Of a DNA stretch of 64,000 bases, positions 43,317-51,776 are shown piece by piece. The position numbers and the translations under genes are program-made. The first letter of the stretch is position 1, and every line of letters begins with the position of its first letter. This DNA is from an uncultured Eubacteriales bacterium (GTDB taxonomy: Bacteria; Bacillota; Clostridia; Peptostreptococcales; Anaerovoracaceae): assembly GCA_900315895.1 (NCBI GenBank), contig ONAY01000013.1:1-64000 (forward strand), written 5' to 3'. Under the pieces are notes generated by a model. The model had not been told where the DNA came from, did not search any database, and saw only the letters and a program-made list of their open reading frames with translations.

Positions 43317-44555
43317 GTGAATAAGCGTTCATTAACTTTAAATCTGGAATATGCCGGCGACTTCGCGGCGTATTGGATCTATTACGGAATGGTAGGCAGC
43401 TTTTGTTCTGCCTACCTTCTTGATTTAAACTACACAAATTCGGAGATAGGGCTGATCATGGCCCTGGCAAGCGTGGTATCCGTGTTCCTGCAGCCTGCCT
43501 TGGCAGACCTGTCGGACAGGTCCAAAAAACTGGATCAGATCGGAGTCGCAAGCCTGGGGACCATAGTCATGCTGGTCTTAAACGTGGGACTTCTCATAAT
43601 CAGAAGGAAGACTGCCGCCCTCTGGGTGATCTACATCCTGGCACTGGCCTGGGAGCTGGCCCTGCAGCCGGTACTGAATTCCTTCTCGAGAAAGCTTTCA
43701 GAAAGCGGACACAAGATCAACTTCGGCATCTGCCGATCAGGAGGAAGTCTGGGATATTCTGTGCTGATGGTGGTCATGGGAAGCCTTACGGACCGTTTCG
43801 GCACCGGGATCATACCCGGAAGCGGAATGATAGCCCTGGCAGTACTTCTTGGTCTTCTGATCCTTACGAAGAAGACTCTCGAGAGAGCCAAGGCGGAACG
43901 GGGCATGATGGTCGATCATGAGGTTCAGCCTGAGATCATAGAAGAAGAGGCGGAAGAGATCAACCTCATAAGCTTCGTGAAGCGCAACAAGCTCTTCATA
44001 GCACTCAATCTTTTCATACTCATACTGTACTTCCAGAACGCCATACTGAACAACTTCATGTTCCAGGTGGTGGACGGAGTAGGGGGAGACGCTGAGGACC
44101 TGGGAAGAGTCCTGGGAGTTATGGCCTTCCTGGAGATACCTGCACTGTTCTTCTTTGACAAGCTCAACAAAAGATTCAGCTGCACCACACTTCTCAAGGT
44201 GGCATCGGTATGTTTTGTGATAAAACTTGTCCTGCTATACCTGGCAAACAGTGTGACCATGATATACGTAGGGCATATTTTCCACCTGACCTCCTTCCCA
44301 CTGTTCCTGCCTGCCATAGTGCAGTTCGTCAATGAGATAATGGCAAAGGGAGAGGCGGTAAAGGGCCAGGCCATGTATACCACGGCCATCACCATATCCT
44401 CGGTCTTCGCCAGCATTTTGGGCGGGATCATACTGGATATGTCCGGACCGAAGCTGATGCTTCTGGTCTCAGCGGTACTGACCGCCATAGGCGCTCTCGG
44501 GGTGCTGATGCTGGTGGACAAGGTGCCAAAACACTCGAGAACCCTTGAAAAATAA
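43317..44555 (+). CDS. MFS-type transporter
   Basis: 412-residue permease with about twelve hydrophobic segments and a central charged loop (about 190-220, E-I-I-E-E-E-A-E-E). The pattern and the early D-L-S-D-R-S-K-K loop (about 64-71) fit the MFS_1-like/LacY-like group. It starts at GTG 43317 directly after the telA stop, implying coupling. The substrate is unknown; co-occurrence with XpaC-TelA suggests export. Confidence 0.8.
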   Translation: MNKRSLTLNLEYAGDFAAYWIYYGMVGSFCSAYLLDLNYTNSEIGLIMALASVVSVFLQPALADLSDRSKKLDQIGVASLGTIVMLVLNVGLLIIRRKTAALWVIYILALAWELALQPVLNSFSRKLSESGHKINFGICRSGGSLGYSVLMVVMGSLTDRFGTGIIPGSGMIALAVLLGLLILTKKTLERAKAERGMMVDHEVQPEIIEEEAEEINLISFVKRNKLFIALNLFILILYFQNAILNNFMFQVVDGVGGDAEDLGRVLGVMAFLEIPALFFFDKLNKRFSCTTLLKVASVCFVIKLVLLYLANSVTMIYVGHIFHLTSFPLFLPAIVQFVNEIMAKGEAVKGQAMYTTAITISSVFASILGGIILDMSGPKLMLLVSAVLTAIGALGVLMLVDKVPKHSRTLEK

Positions 44556-44576
44556 AGGCTCATCGCAGTTTAGAGG

Positions 44577-44605
44577 TTGACAGGATAGGCGTATTATGCT
44601 ATTAT
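44577..44605 (+). promoter_or_regulatory. Strong sigma-A promoter for HU gene
   Basis: Consensus TTGACA (44577-44582), a 17-nt spacer and TATTAT (44600-44605). This is the best-matching promoter in the window. It gives a leader of about 40 nt containing AGGAGGAG before the ATG at 44651. Confidence 0.85.
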
Positions 44606-44650
44606 CATTACGATTTAATCTTAGTTTTTCTTAGGAGGAGAATTAAAACC

Positions 44651-44926
44651 ATGAATAAAACAGAACTCATCGCTAAAGTAGCGGAAAATACCGGTCTTAC
44701 AAAGAAAGATGCAACAGCAGCAGTCGCAGCTACATTCGCAGCTATCGAAGGCGCACTCGTAAAGGGAGATAAGGTTCAGCTTATCGGATTCGGAACTTTC
44801 GAGACAAGAAAGCAGGCTGCAAGAATGGGTAAGAACCCCCAGACTGGCAAGGCTGTTAAGATCAAGGCTTGCACAAAGCCCGCTTTCAAGGCCGGCAAGG
44901 CTCTTAAGGATGCTGTAAACAAATAA
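44651..44926 (+). CDS. hup: HU-family DNA-binding protein
   Basis: Small histone-like protein of 91 residues that bends and compacts DNA. The N-terminal [11 protein letters not shown], the G-F-G-T-F-E-T-R body motif (about 46-53), the G-K-N-P-Q-T-G-K beta-arm (about 60-67) and the C-terminal [10 protein letters not shown] are all present. It has its own strong promoter, a consensus ribosome site and a terminator, so it is monocistronic and probably highly expressed. Confidence 0.95.
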   Translation: MNKTELIAKVAENTGLTKKDATAAVAATFAAIEGALVKGDKVQLIGFGTFETRKQAARMGKNPQTGKAVKIKACTKPAFKAGKALKDAVNK

Positions 44927-44945
44927 ATAACTGTTTTGTGCAGAC

Positions 44946-44974
44946 AAAGCGGCAGAGCGATCTGCCGCTTTTTT
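44946..44974 (+). terminator. Rho-independent terminator of hup
   Basis: AAGCGGCAGA and TCTGCCGCTT with a GCGA tetraloop, then a T run. It is a textbook stem-loop just after the HU gene. Confidence 0.9.
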
Positions 44975-44989
44975 GCTTGCAAATTGCCC

Positions 44990-45018
44990 TTGAAGAACGC
45001 CTGATTTTAAACTACAAT
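44990..45018 (+). promoter_or_regulatory. Promoter predicted to give a leaderless mRNA (sensor kinase)
   Basis: TTGAAG (44990-44995), a 17-nt spacer and TACAAT (45013-45018). The ATG at 45025 follows after 6 nt, where transcription would begin, and there is no Shine-Dalgarno sequence. Confidence 0.6.
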
Positions 45019-45024
45019 TAAATC

Positions 45025-46194
45025 ATGGTGAACAATGATTCAAGGAAGAGAAGGTCGGAGATATCCGCCGCTCTTAAGGCCAAGTTCAGGAACTTCAGCT
45101 TCAAGGATTTCCTGGTGACCTTCGGAGTGTATGTGGCGGCTACGCTGATAGCGTTCTTCTTTAACCGCACAGCTTCCGACCCGACACTTAACATTGCAAT
45201 GCTATATACCGTAGGAGCCTTCGTTGCCGCAAGGTACACGGATGGGTATTTCTATGGTATTTTATATGCTTTTGTGGCGGTTATCTCCGTGAACTACTTC
45301 TTCACCTATCCCTACGGTAATATCGATTTCAGCTTGCAGGGATATCAGGTGACCTTCATCGGCATGCTGGTGATAAGCATCATAACATCCATATCGAGTA
45401 CGGTGCTCAAGGCCCAGCAGGAGCTTTTGTCCAAGCAGGATAAGGAGCTGATGGAGGCCGAGAAGGAAAAGATGAGAGCTAATCTTCTGAGGGCGGTATC
45501 TCACGATATCAGGACGCCCCTTACCGGCATAATCGGGAACAGCCAGTCCATCATAGATGATCCCGCTGCCACCGATGAAGAGGAAAAGGTCCGGATAGTC
45601 ACCAATATCGACAGAGAGGCCAAGTGGCTCCTGAGCATGGTGGAGAATCTGCTTTCGGTCACCAGGATAGATGAGAAGAGTTCCAAGGTTAAGAAGAGTC
45701 CTGAGATCGTGGACGAGGTGGTATCTACTGCGGTATCCCAGTTCAGAAAGAATTTCCCGGGACAATCTGTGAGAGTGAAAGTCCCGGAGGAACCGGTAAT
45801 GGCAGAGATGGACCCGATGCTGATACAGCAGGTCCTGATCAATATTTTAAACAACGCAAAGATCCATTCGGGAACGAAGGCTCCCATTGAACTTGGGGTG
45901 AGCGTGGAGGACGAGGATGTTTTGTTCTCCATAAGGGATTACGGAAAGCGGATACCCCGGGACAGACTGGAAAGCATCTTTGACGGGGGCAGCTTCGGGA
46001 CCGAAGAGAACAGCGCGGACTCCACAAGGGGAATGGGCATAGGGCTTTCCATATGCAAGACCATAATAGATGCGCATGACGGAACCATAGAAGCCGTCGA
46101 TCACGAGGACGGGGTGGAATTCGTTTTCACCCTTCCCAGATACATGGAGGTTATGAACGATGCAGAAGGTATCGATACTTTTGATAGAGGATGA
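45025..46194 (+). CDS. Sensor histidine kinase with DUF4118 (KdpD-like C-terminal part)
   Basis: 389-residue kinase. A four-span DUF4118 module (about residues 30-125) anchors it in the membrane. The kinase part has the phospho-acceptor S-H-D-I-R-T-P-L (about 158-165), an N box L-I-N-I-L-N-N-A and the G box G-M-G-I-G-L-S-I-C. This is the KdpD plan, but the N-terminal cytoplasmic KdpD/Usp sensor domains are absent. The regulator gene starts 35 nt before its end. No kdpABC genes are in the window; kup lies 12 kb upstream. Confidence 0.85.
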   Translation: MVNNDSRKRRSEISAALKAKFRNFSFKDFLVTFGVYVAATLIAFFFNRTASDPTLNIAMLYTVGAFVAARYTDGYFYGILYAFVAVISVNYFFTYPYGNIDFSLQGYQVTFIGMLVISIITSISSTVLKAQQELLSKQDKELMEAEKEKMRANLLRAVSHDIRTPLTGIIGNSQSIIDDPAATDEEEKVRIVTNIDREAKWLLSMVENLLSVTRIDEKSSKVKKSPEIVDEVVSTAVSQFRKNFPGQSVRVKVPEEPVMAEMDPMLIQQVLINILNNAKIHSGTKAPIELGVSVEDEDVLFSIRDYGKRIPRDRLESIFDGGSFGTEENSADSTRGMGIGLSICKTIIDAHDGTIEAVDHEDGVEFVFTLPRYMEVMNDAEGIDTFDRG

Positions 46195-46870
46195 AAAGAG
46201 CATATCTGACTTCATAGTCAGAACTCTGGAACTCAACGGATATTCGGTAATGGCTGAGGGAAATGGCAGGGACGGCCTTGCCAGGATCACGTCCGCCATG
46301 CCTGATCTGGTGTTGCTGGATCTTGGACTTCCCGACATGGACGGAAACGACGTGATCAGGGAGACCAGGAAGTGGTCCGCCATGCCCATAATAGTCATAT
46401 CCGCCAGGACTCAGGAGAAGGAAAAGGTGGAGGCCCTGGACGCCGGAGCAGATGACTACGTCACCAAGCCCTTCGGCACCAGCGAGCTTCTGGCCAGGAT
46501 CAGGACATCGCTGAGACATGTTAACACCGCAGGCTCCGACCAGGGGACCCTGCGCAAAACATACAACGCCAAAGATCTTGTAATAGACTTCGAGAAGAGG
46601 CTTGTGACCCTTAAGGGAGAGCAGGTCCATTTCACCAGAATGGAATACAACATCGTGTCCATCCTGGCGAAGAATTCCGGCAAGGTCATAACCTACGATT
46701 CACTGATAAATGCCCTCTGGGGGCCTTACGCCGGCGACAACAACAGGATACTCAGAGTAAACATGGCCAATATCAGGCGAAAGATCGAAAAGAATCCCGG
46801 GGAGCCGGAGTACATCTTTACGGAGCTCGGGGTAGGATACAGAATGAGAGAGGACGAAGGAGACCGTTAA
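46160..46870 (+). CDS. OmpR/KdpE-like response regulator
   Basis: 236-residue two-domain regulator. The receiver (about 5-118) has the acidic pair E-D-E at 11-13, the phospho-acceptor Asp in L-D-L-G-L-P-D (about 53), and a late T-K-P. The winged-helix DNA-binding domain (about 135-232) shows F-T-R-M-E-Y-N-I, Y-A-G-D-N-N-R-I-L-R-V-N-M and the final G-V-G-Y-R-M. It overlaps the sensor gene by 35 nt. The aroB gene starts one base after its stop, so the shikimate genes may be in the same transcript. Confidence 0.9.
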   Translation: MQKVSILLIEDEKSISDFIVRTLELNGYSVMAEGNGRDGLARITSAMPDLVLLDLGLPDMDGNDVIRETRKWSAMPIIVISARTQEKEKVEALDAGADDYVTKPFGTSELLARIRTSLRHVNTAGSDQGTLRKTYNAKDLVIDFEKRLVTLKGEQVHFTRMEYNIVSILAKNSGKVITYDSLINALWGPYAGDNNRILRVNMANIRRKIEKNPGEPEYIFTELGVGYRMREDEGDR

Positions 46871-46871
46871 A

Positions 46872-47936
46872 ATGGAACGGGTTAAGGTAAGGACCAGGGA
46901 CCGCTACGAGGTCCTGATCGGAAGAAATATAACGGAAGAGGCGGTGAAGATGCTTCTTCCCAAAGGGAAGCACATCGTGCTGATATGGGACGAGGAGATC
47001 CCCTCGATGTATGTGGCTGAGCTCGGGAACGCCCTGGAGGAAGCAGGCAAGGAGGTCATGGCCTGCGCAGTACACGGCGGAGAGGATTCCAAGAGCATCG
47101 AGTCCTTCCAGAACATTTGCGGGCTGCTGTCGGACTTCAGCATGTCCAGGTCAGATACCATAGTGGGTATCGGAGGAGGCACTGTGACAGACCTTGCAGG
47201 CTTCATCGCATCCACATACAAGAGAGGACTGGACCTCTGCGAGATACCAACGACGCTGATCGCAGCGGCGGACGCCGCCATCGGAGGCAAGAATGCCCTC
47301 AATCTCGGAAGCAGGAAGAATATAATCGGCACATTCTATCAGCCATCTCTTGTGGTAGTGGACACCAAGTATCTGGACACCCTTCCTGATGAGACCTTTG
47401 CGGAAGGATGCTCTGAGGTCATAAAGTACGGCTTCGTGGGAGATCAGGAGCTGGTTTCCATGCTGGAGGACAGGCCCCTTACCGAGGGACGGAGTGACAG
47501 CCCCTATCTTGAGGATATTCTGAAGCGCTGCATAAGGCTAAAGGCTGACATAGTGGTGGAGGACGAGAAGGATAACGGCATAAGGAATCTTTTGAACTTC
47601 GGGCACACCCTGGGACACGCCATTGAGACCCAGTCTTCATACAAGATACACCACGGCGAAGCGGTGGCCATGGGCATGGCGCTGATAACCAGAGCTTCAG
47701 AGAATAAGGGCCTTTCAGAGAGAGGCACATACACAAGGCTCATAAACCTTCTGGAGAAACATCATCTGGAATGGAGATGCCCATACAACCTGAGTGTTTT
47801 GCTGTCCCATGTGGCTGAAGACAAGAAGATCAGAGACGGCTATATCAATCTGGTGGTTCCTCTGAGACCCGGTGCCTGCACCCTTAAGGGGATGACGGAG
47901 GAGGAACTGAGAGCATTTTTGGACGTGAGGAAATAA
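46872..47936 (+). CDS. aroB: 3-Dehydroquinate synthase
   Basis: Converts DAHP to 3-dehydroquinate, step two of the shikimate pathway; NAD+ and a divalent metal are required. 354 residues. Typical blocks are G-I-G-G-G-T-V-T-D-L-A-G-F (about 98-110), the P-T-T-L-I-A-A-A-D-A-A-I-G-G-K (about 124-138), the E-V-I-K-Y-G segment (about 181-186) and G-H-T-L-G-H-A-I-E (metal-binding His). The stop (TAA) is directly followed by the ATG of the fusion gene, so they are tightly coupled. Confidence 0.95.
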   Translation: MERVKVRTRDRYEVLIGRNITEEAVKMLLPKGKHIVLIWDEEIPSMYVAELGNALEEAGKEVMACAVHGGEDSKSIESFQNICGLLSDFSMSRSDTIVGIGGGTVTDLAGFIASTYKRGLDLCEIPTTLIAAADAAIGGKNALNLGSRKNIIGTFYQPSLVVVDTKYLDTLPDETFAEGCSEVIKYGFVGDQELVSMLEDRPLTEGRSDSPYLEDILKRCIRLKADIVVEDEKDNGIRNLLNFGHTLGHAIETQSSYKIHHGEAVAMGMALITRASENKGLSERGTYTRLINLLEKHHLEWRCPYNLSVLLSHVAEDKKIRDGYINLVVPLRPGACTLKGMTEEELRAFLDVRK

Positions 47937-50501
47937 ATGGCCAGTACATACGGAAGAAGAATAAAGATAACAGTAGACGGCACATCCCACGGGAAGGCTG
48001 TGACCACGGAGATCCGCGGCATCCCAGAGGGCACCGTCATAGATTACAGGGAATTGGACGCCTTTATGGCCAGAAGATCCGCCGCATCATCCGGCGGGTC
48101 ATATTTTGTCACCGACCGGAAGGAGCCTGACGAGGTCATCTGGAAGGAAGGGGTGACCAACTTCGGCGGGCAGTTCGGCATAGTGACAGGGCCGGAGATC
48201 AAGGCAGAGGTGCTGAACACCGACGTTCGAAGCCAGGATTATGTCGACCTGAAATACAGACCCAGACCGGGTCATGCCGACTTCACACTGATGATGAAGG
48301 ATGGGCTGGAGGCCGAGACTTCAGGAGGCGGCAGAGCCAGCGCAAGGCTCACCGTCGGGCTGGTGATAGCAGGGGGCATAATCAAGCAGCTCCTGGAGAA
48401 GGAAGGGATCCAGGTAATGGCCGAGATCGTAGAGATCGGTGGCGAAAAGGACCCCATGGGATTCGAGGAAGTAGTGCAGGCAGCCGCAGCCAACGGAGAT
48501 TCCGTAGGAGGAATAGTGGAGTGCGGCATCATGGGCCTTAAGCCCGGCTCCTGCGGAGACGTGTACTTCGACGGGCTGGAGGGCAGGATCTCTGAGGCGG
48601 TATTCGCCATACCTGCAGTTAAGGGCATAGAATTCGGATCAGGCTTCGAGGGAACCAGAATGAGAGGGTCATTCCATAATGACCCATTTACCTTCGATCC
48701 CGACGGAAACGTGGTGACCACATCCAACAACCACGGCGGCATCCTTGGAGGCATAGCTTCGGGAATGCCCATAGTGTTCAGGACAGCCTTCAAGCCAACG
48801 CCCTCAGTTGCCATGAAGCAAAAGACAGTGGACCTTAAGACCCAGACTCCCGTAATCATTGAAGTCAAGGGCAGACACGATCCCTGTGTGGTGTTCAGAG
48901 CGGTGCCCGTGGTGGAAGCCGCAGCAGCCATGGCCATATATGACGCGCTCCTCTATGAAAGACAGGGAGCACCAATGGATGAGACTCCGGCCGAGACGGA
49001 GCAAAAGATCCTAAAGAAGAGCAGTCCGTCAACCATCGAAGGTCTCAGAGAAGAGATAGACGAAGAAAACAGACTGATAATGGAGGCTCTCGACAGAAGA
49101 CTGGAGGCCGCAAGAAAGATCGGAAAGATCAAGGCGGAGCAGGGGCTGCCTGTGAGAGATCAGGCAAGGGAGGAGGATATCCTCTCAGGACTCAAACCCT
49201 ACCAGCAGGAGGTCATGAAAAAGATCATGGAGATAAGCCGTGATCAGCAGTCCATGCCCTTCGGACTTCTGGGCAGGGGACTGGGACACAGCCTGAGCCC
49301 GGTCCTTCACGAGATGATCTCGAAAGAGACGGGACATGAGTACGAATATGTTTTGTTCGATAAGGAGCCTGAGGAACTGGAGGACTTCATAAGAAACGGC
49401 AGCTGGGCAGGGCTGAACGTGACCATGCCCTACAAGACCGAGGTCATGAAGTATCTGGACGAGCTTTCTCCCGAAGCCCAGGCCATTGGGGCGGTGAATA
49501 CTATCGTTCGGAGAAACGGCCGGCTCAAGGGCTTCAACACTGACTATTTCGGCTTGAAAAAGATGCTTGAAAAGCACAGCGTAGAGGTCCGGGACAAAAA
49601 ATGCCTGATCCTGGGAAACGGCGGAGCATCCAAGGCTGCGGCCCAGGTACTTTTCGACAAGGGCGCTTCCCAGGTAAATGTTTTGACACACCAGGCCATA
49701 TCCGAAGGAAAAGCTCTTAAGGAGAACAGGGACGCCCAGATCCTTGTAAATGCCACACCTGTTGGAATGTATCCTGAAGAGGATCCGTCCCCCGCGAACC
49801 CCGGGGCCTTCCCGAAACTGGAGTGGGCGGTGGACCTCATATACAATCCCTTAAGGACCAGCTTTGTCTGCCAGGCTGAGAAAAACTTGATAGACGCAGT
49901 GCCGGGCCTCGATATGTTCGTGTACCAGGGAATTTACTCAGCAATGCTGTTTACTACTCTCAAGTTCGATGATAAGGACGGCATGGAGGAGAGGATCGCA
50001 GGGCATATCCGCGGGTTCAGAGAGAACTTGGTCCTCATCGGAATGCCGGGGGCCGGCAAGACGATGATCGGCCAGGCCATGGCTGAGAAGCTCGGAAGAG
50101 AGTTCGTGGATACTGATGAAATGATAGAATTAAGGAATGGGATGACCATCCCTGAACTCATAAAAGAGTATGGAGAGGACAGCTTCAGGGACATGGAGGT
50201 CATGGCGGCAGAAGAAGCCGGGAAATATACCGGAGTCGTGATCTCCACCGGAGGAGGCATCGTGAACCGGGAAGAGAACTATTACCAGCTGGCCAGAAAC
50301 GGCAGGATAGTGTTCCTGGATAAGGATGTGAAAGCTCTGGAGGTGGGAGGCAGGCCTCTGAGCCTGAGCACCGGAGTTGAGAGACTCTACGAGATGAGGC
50401 TTCCACTCTATGAATCCTGGGCCGACGAAAGGGTCACAGTGGAGGGAGATGATCCTTCCGCCAATGCAGACCGGATACTCAAAAAACTCAACATGATGTA
50501 A
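47937..50501 (+). CDS. Four-domain AroC-AroQ-AroE-AroK fusion protein
   Basis: 854-residue polyprotein of aromatic biosynthesis. Chorismate synthase (about 1-350): G-T-S-H-G-K in place of the usual G-E-S-H-G, R-P-G-H-A-D, G-G-R-A-S-A-R, R-H-D-P-C. AroQ-type chorismate mutase (about 365-437): L-R-E-E-I-D through D-Q-A-R-E-E. Shikimate dehydrogenase (about 440-690): G-H-S-L-S-P, N-V-T-M-P-Y-K, N-T-D-Y-F-G, G-N-G-G-A-S-K. Shikimate kinase (about 697-854): G-M-P-G-A-G-K-T, D-T-D-E-M, S-T-G-G-G-I-V, G-G-R-P-L. All four keep their key residues. The unit covers four reactions from 3-dehydroshikimate to prephenate except the EPSP synthase step. It is one continuous frame. Confidence 0.92.
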   Translation: MASTYGRRIKITVDGTSHGKAVTTEIRGIPEGTVIDYRELDAFMARRSAASSGGSYFVTDRKEPDEVIWKEGVTNFGGQFGIVTGPEIKAEVLNTDVRSQDYVDLKYRPRPGHADFTLMMKDGLEAETSGGGRASARLTVGLVIAGGIIKQLLEKEGIQVMAEIVEIGGEKDPMGFEEVVQAAAANGDSVGGIVECGIMGLKPGSCGDVYFDGLEGRISEAVFAIPAVKGIEFGSGFEGTRMRGSFHNDPFTFDPDGNVVTTSNNHGGILGGIASGMPIVFRTAFKPTPSVAMKQKTVDLKTQTPVIIEVKGRHDPCVVFRAVPVVEAAAAMAIYDALLYERQGAPMDETPAETEQKILKKSSPSTIEGLREEIDEENRLIMEALDRRLEAARKIGKIKAEQGLPVRDQAREEDILSGLKPYQQEVMKKIMEISRDQQSMPFGLLGRGLGHSLSPVLHEMISKETGHEYEYVLFDKEPEELEDFIRNGSWAGLNVTMPYKTEVMKYLDELSPEAQAIGAVNTIVRRNGRLKGFNTDYFGLKKMLEKHSVEVRDKKCLILGNGGASKAAAQVLFDKGASQVNVLTHQAISEGKALKENRDAQILVNATPVGMYPEEDPSPANPGAFPKLEWAVDLIYNPLRTSFVCQAEKNLIDAVPGLDMFVYQGIYSAMLFTTLKFDDKDGMEERIAGHIRGFRENLVLIGMPGAGKTMIGQAMAEKLGREFVDTDEMIELRNGMTIPELIKEYGEDSFRDMEVMAAEEAGKYTGVVISTGGGIVNREENYYQLARNGRIVFLDKDVKALEVGGRPLSLSTGVERLYEMRLPLYESWADERVTVEGDDPSANADRILKKLNMM

Positions 50502-50505
50502 TCAA

Positions 50506-50533
50506 AAGGCCGCCCGGTCCACCGGGCGGCCTT
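50506..50533. terminator. Strong inverted-repeat terminator
   Basis: 12-bp perfect stem AAGGCCGCCCGG/CCGGGCGGCCTT with a TCCA loop; the T run is on the left strand, so it favours the convergent gene at 50555-51640, and the stem also ends the fusion gene. Confidence 0.85.
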
Positions 50534-50554
50534 GGTCTATCTTGAATTTTTTGC

Positions 50555-51640
50555 TCAGCCTGCGAAGGAAAATCTGAGATGCACAGGATTGTGATCTGAG
50601 TAAGCAAACTGAGTGTCCACCACTTCCAGGGTCTCGACTTTGATGTTATCGGAGATGATGAAACCGTCTATGGTGAGCTGGAAGTTGGTCTTGGGATCCC
50701 AGGGGGAATCCGCGTTCCTGCAGGACGGTACGGGGTTGGAGAGATCCAGAGGAGCGTAGAGCTTGAGTCCGTCCGGGATCAGGTGTTCAGGGAAGGGCTG
50801 AGCCCAGCTGTAATCCTCTCCGGACACGCCGAATATGGAGGGAGAATCGCCCAGAAGATCCATGTTGAAATCTCCGCCTGCGATGACGTAGTTGCCCTTT
50901 GCATATTCCTCCTGCATGGTTCCGATGAGCATCTGGACCTGCTGGGTGACTATGGTATCGTCGGTGGTGTAGGCTGAAAGATGAAGGTTGATCAGAACCA
51001 GTTCTTTGCCGTCAGAGGTGGGGATCCGGTTTACGGTGTAACATCTGTCCAGATCCAGGAACTTGGCGAAGCCCGTCTGGATGGGAAGGCTGCGCCTCAG
51101 GGAAGACTGTATGTCAGCAGAAGAGAAGGTCATGACTCCTGCGTGAGAACTTCCGATGGGGCTGGTCAAGGGATAGAAGAGATAGGCTGAATCGTAGTTG
51201 ATCCCGAAGGTGGAATCGAACTTGTCTTCGAAGCTGTCCCTAAGCATTGCCACCTGATCCACATGGTAGGATCTGGTGGATTCGAAGTCCACCTCCTGAA
51301 TGAGGTAGAAATCAGAATCGAAGGAATGGAGCTCATCCATTATGGCTTCCATGTTTTCGATGGTGGCTTCCTTGGAGAAGGCACGGGAATACTCCCCTCC
51401 ATCCATAAAGAAACTGAACTGATCGGTGTAGGCTGCGAAACCGATGTTCCAGTCAGACAAATCGTAGACCAAAGAAGGATCCACATCTACTGAAGTCTTC
51501 GGGGCATTGCCGCCAACCTCCAGCACCTGATTGTCATCGATGCGGTGATAGCTGAGCAGTACATAGCCCACGTAGCCGCCTACCACCAGGACAAGTATCA
51601 GTATTAGTATCAGAATAATTCTTAGGATCGATTTTGCCAT
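50555..51640 (-). CDS. Membrane-anchored endonuclease/exonuclease/phosphatase-family protein
   Basis: 361-residue protein with an N-terminal membrane anchor (about 5-28) and an exported EEP-fold domain. Catalytic elements of the fold are visible as L-I-Q-E-V-D (about 115), N-L-H-L-S-A (about 226), G-G-D-F-N-M-D (about 260-266) and S-D-H-N-P-V (C-terminus, about 348). Substrate could be DNA, lipid phosphate or sphingomyelin-like; no closer family call is possible. The ATG has an AGGAGG site on the - strand. It is divergent from dnaE. Confidence 0.8.
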   Translation of the reverse strand: MAKSILRIILILILILVLVVGGYVGYVLLSYHRIDDNQVLEVGGNAPKTSVDVDPSLVYDLSDWNIGFAAYTDQFSFFMDGGEYSRAFSKEATIENMEAIMDELHSFDSDFYLIQEVDFESTRSYHVDQVAMLRDSFEDKFDSTFGINYDSAYLFYPLTSPIGSSHAGVMTFSSADIQSSLRRSLPIQTGFAKFLDLDRCYTVNRIPTSDGKELVLINLHLSAYTTDDTIVTQQVQMLIGTMQEEYAKGNYVIAGGDFNMDLLGDSPSIFGVSGEDYSWAQPFPEHLIPDGLKLYAPLDLSNPVPSCRNADSPWDPKTNFQLTIDGFIISDNIKVETLEVVDTQFAYSDHNPVHLRFSFAG

Positions 51641-51741
51641 TTTTTGCGCCTCCTGTGTTACGGGCTTTATTTCTGCATAATTTTATCACAGAGAAGGGGA
51701 TTTGTAAAAAGAAACCTTGCGGTATCTTCCCCAACATCTTC

Positions 51742-51770
51742 TTTTTATTAAAACATTTCTGTGGTAAAAT
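51742..51770 (+). promoter_or_regulatory. Candidate leaderless-mRNA promoter of dnaE
   Basis: TAAAAT (51765-51770) ends 6 nt before the ATG at 51777, and no Shine-Dalgarno sequence lies between. The -35 position (51742-51747) is a weak TTTTTA. Confidence 0.45.
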
Positions 51771-51776
51771 ACTGCC

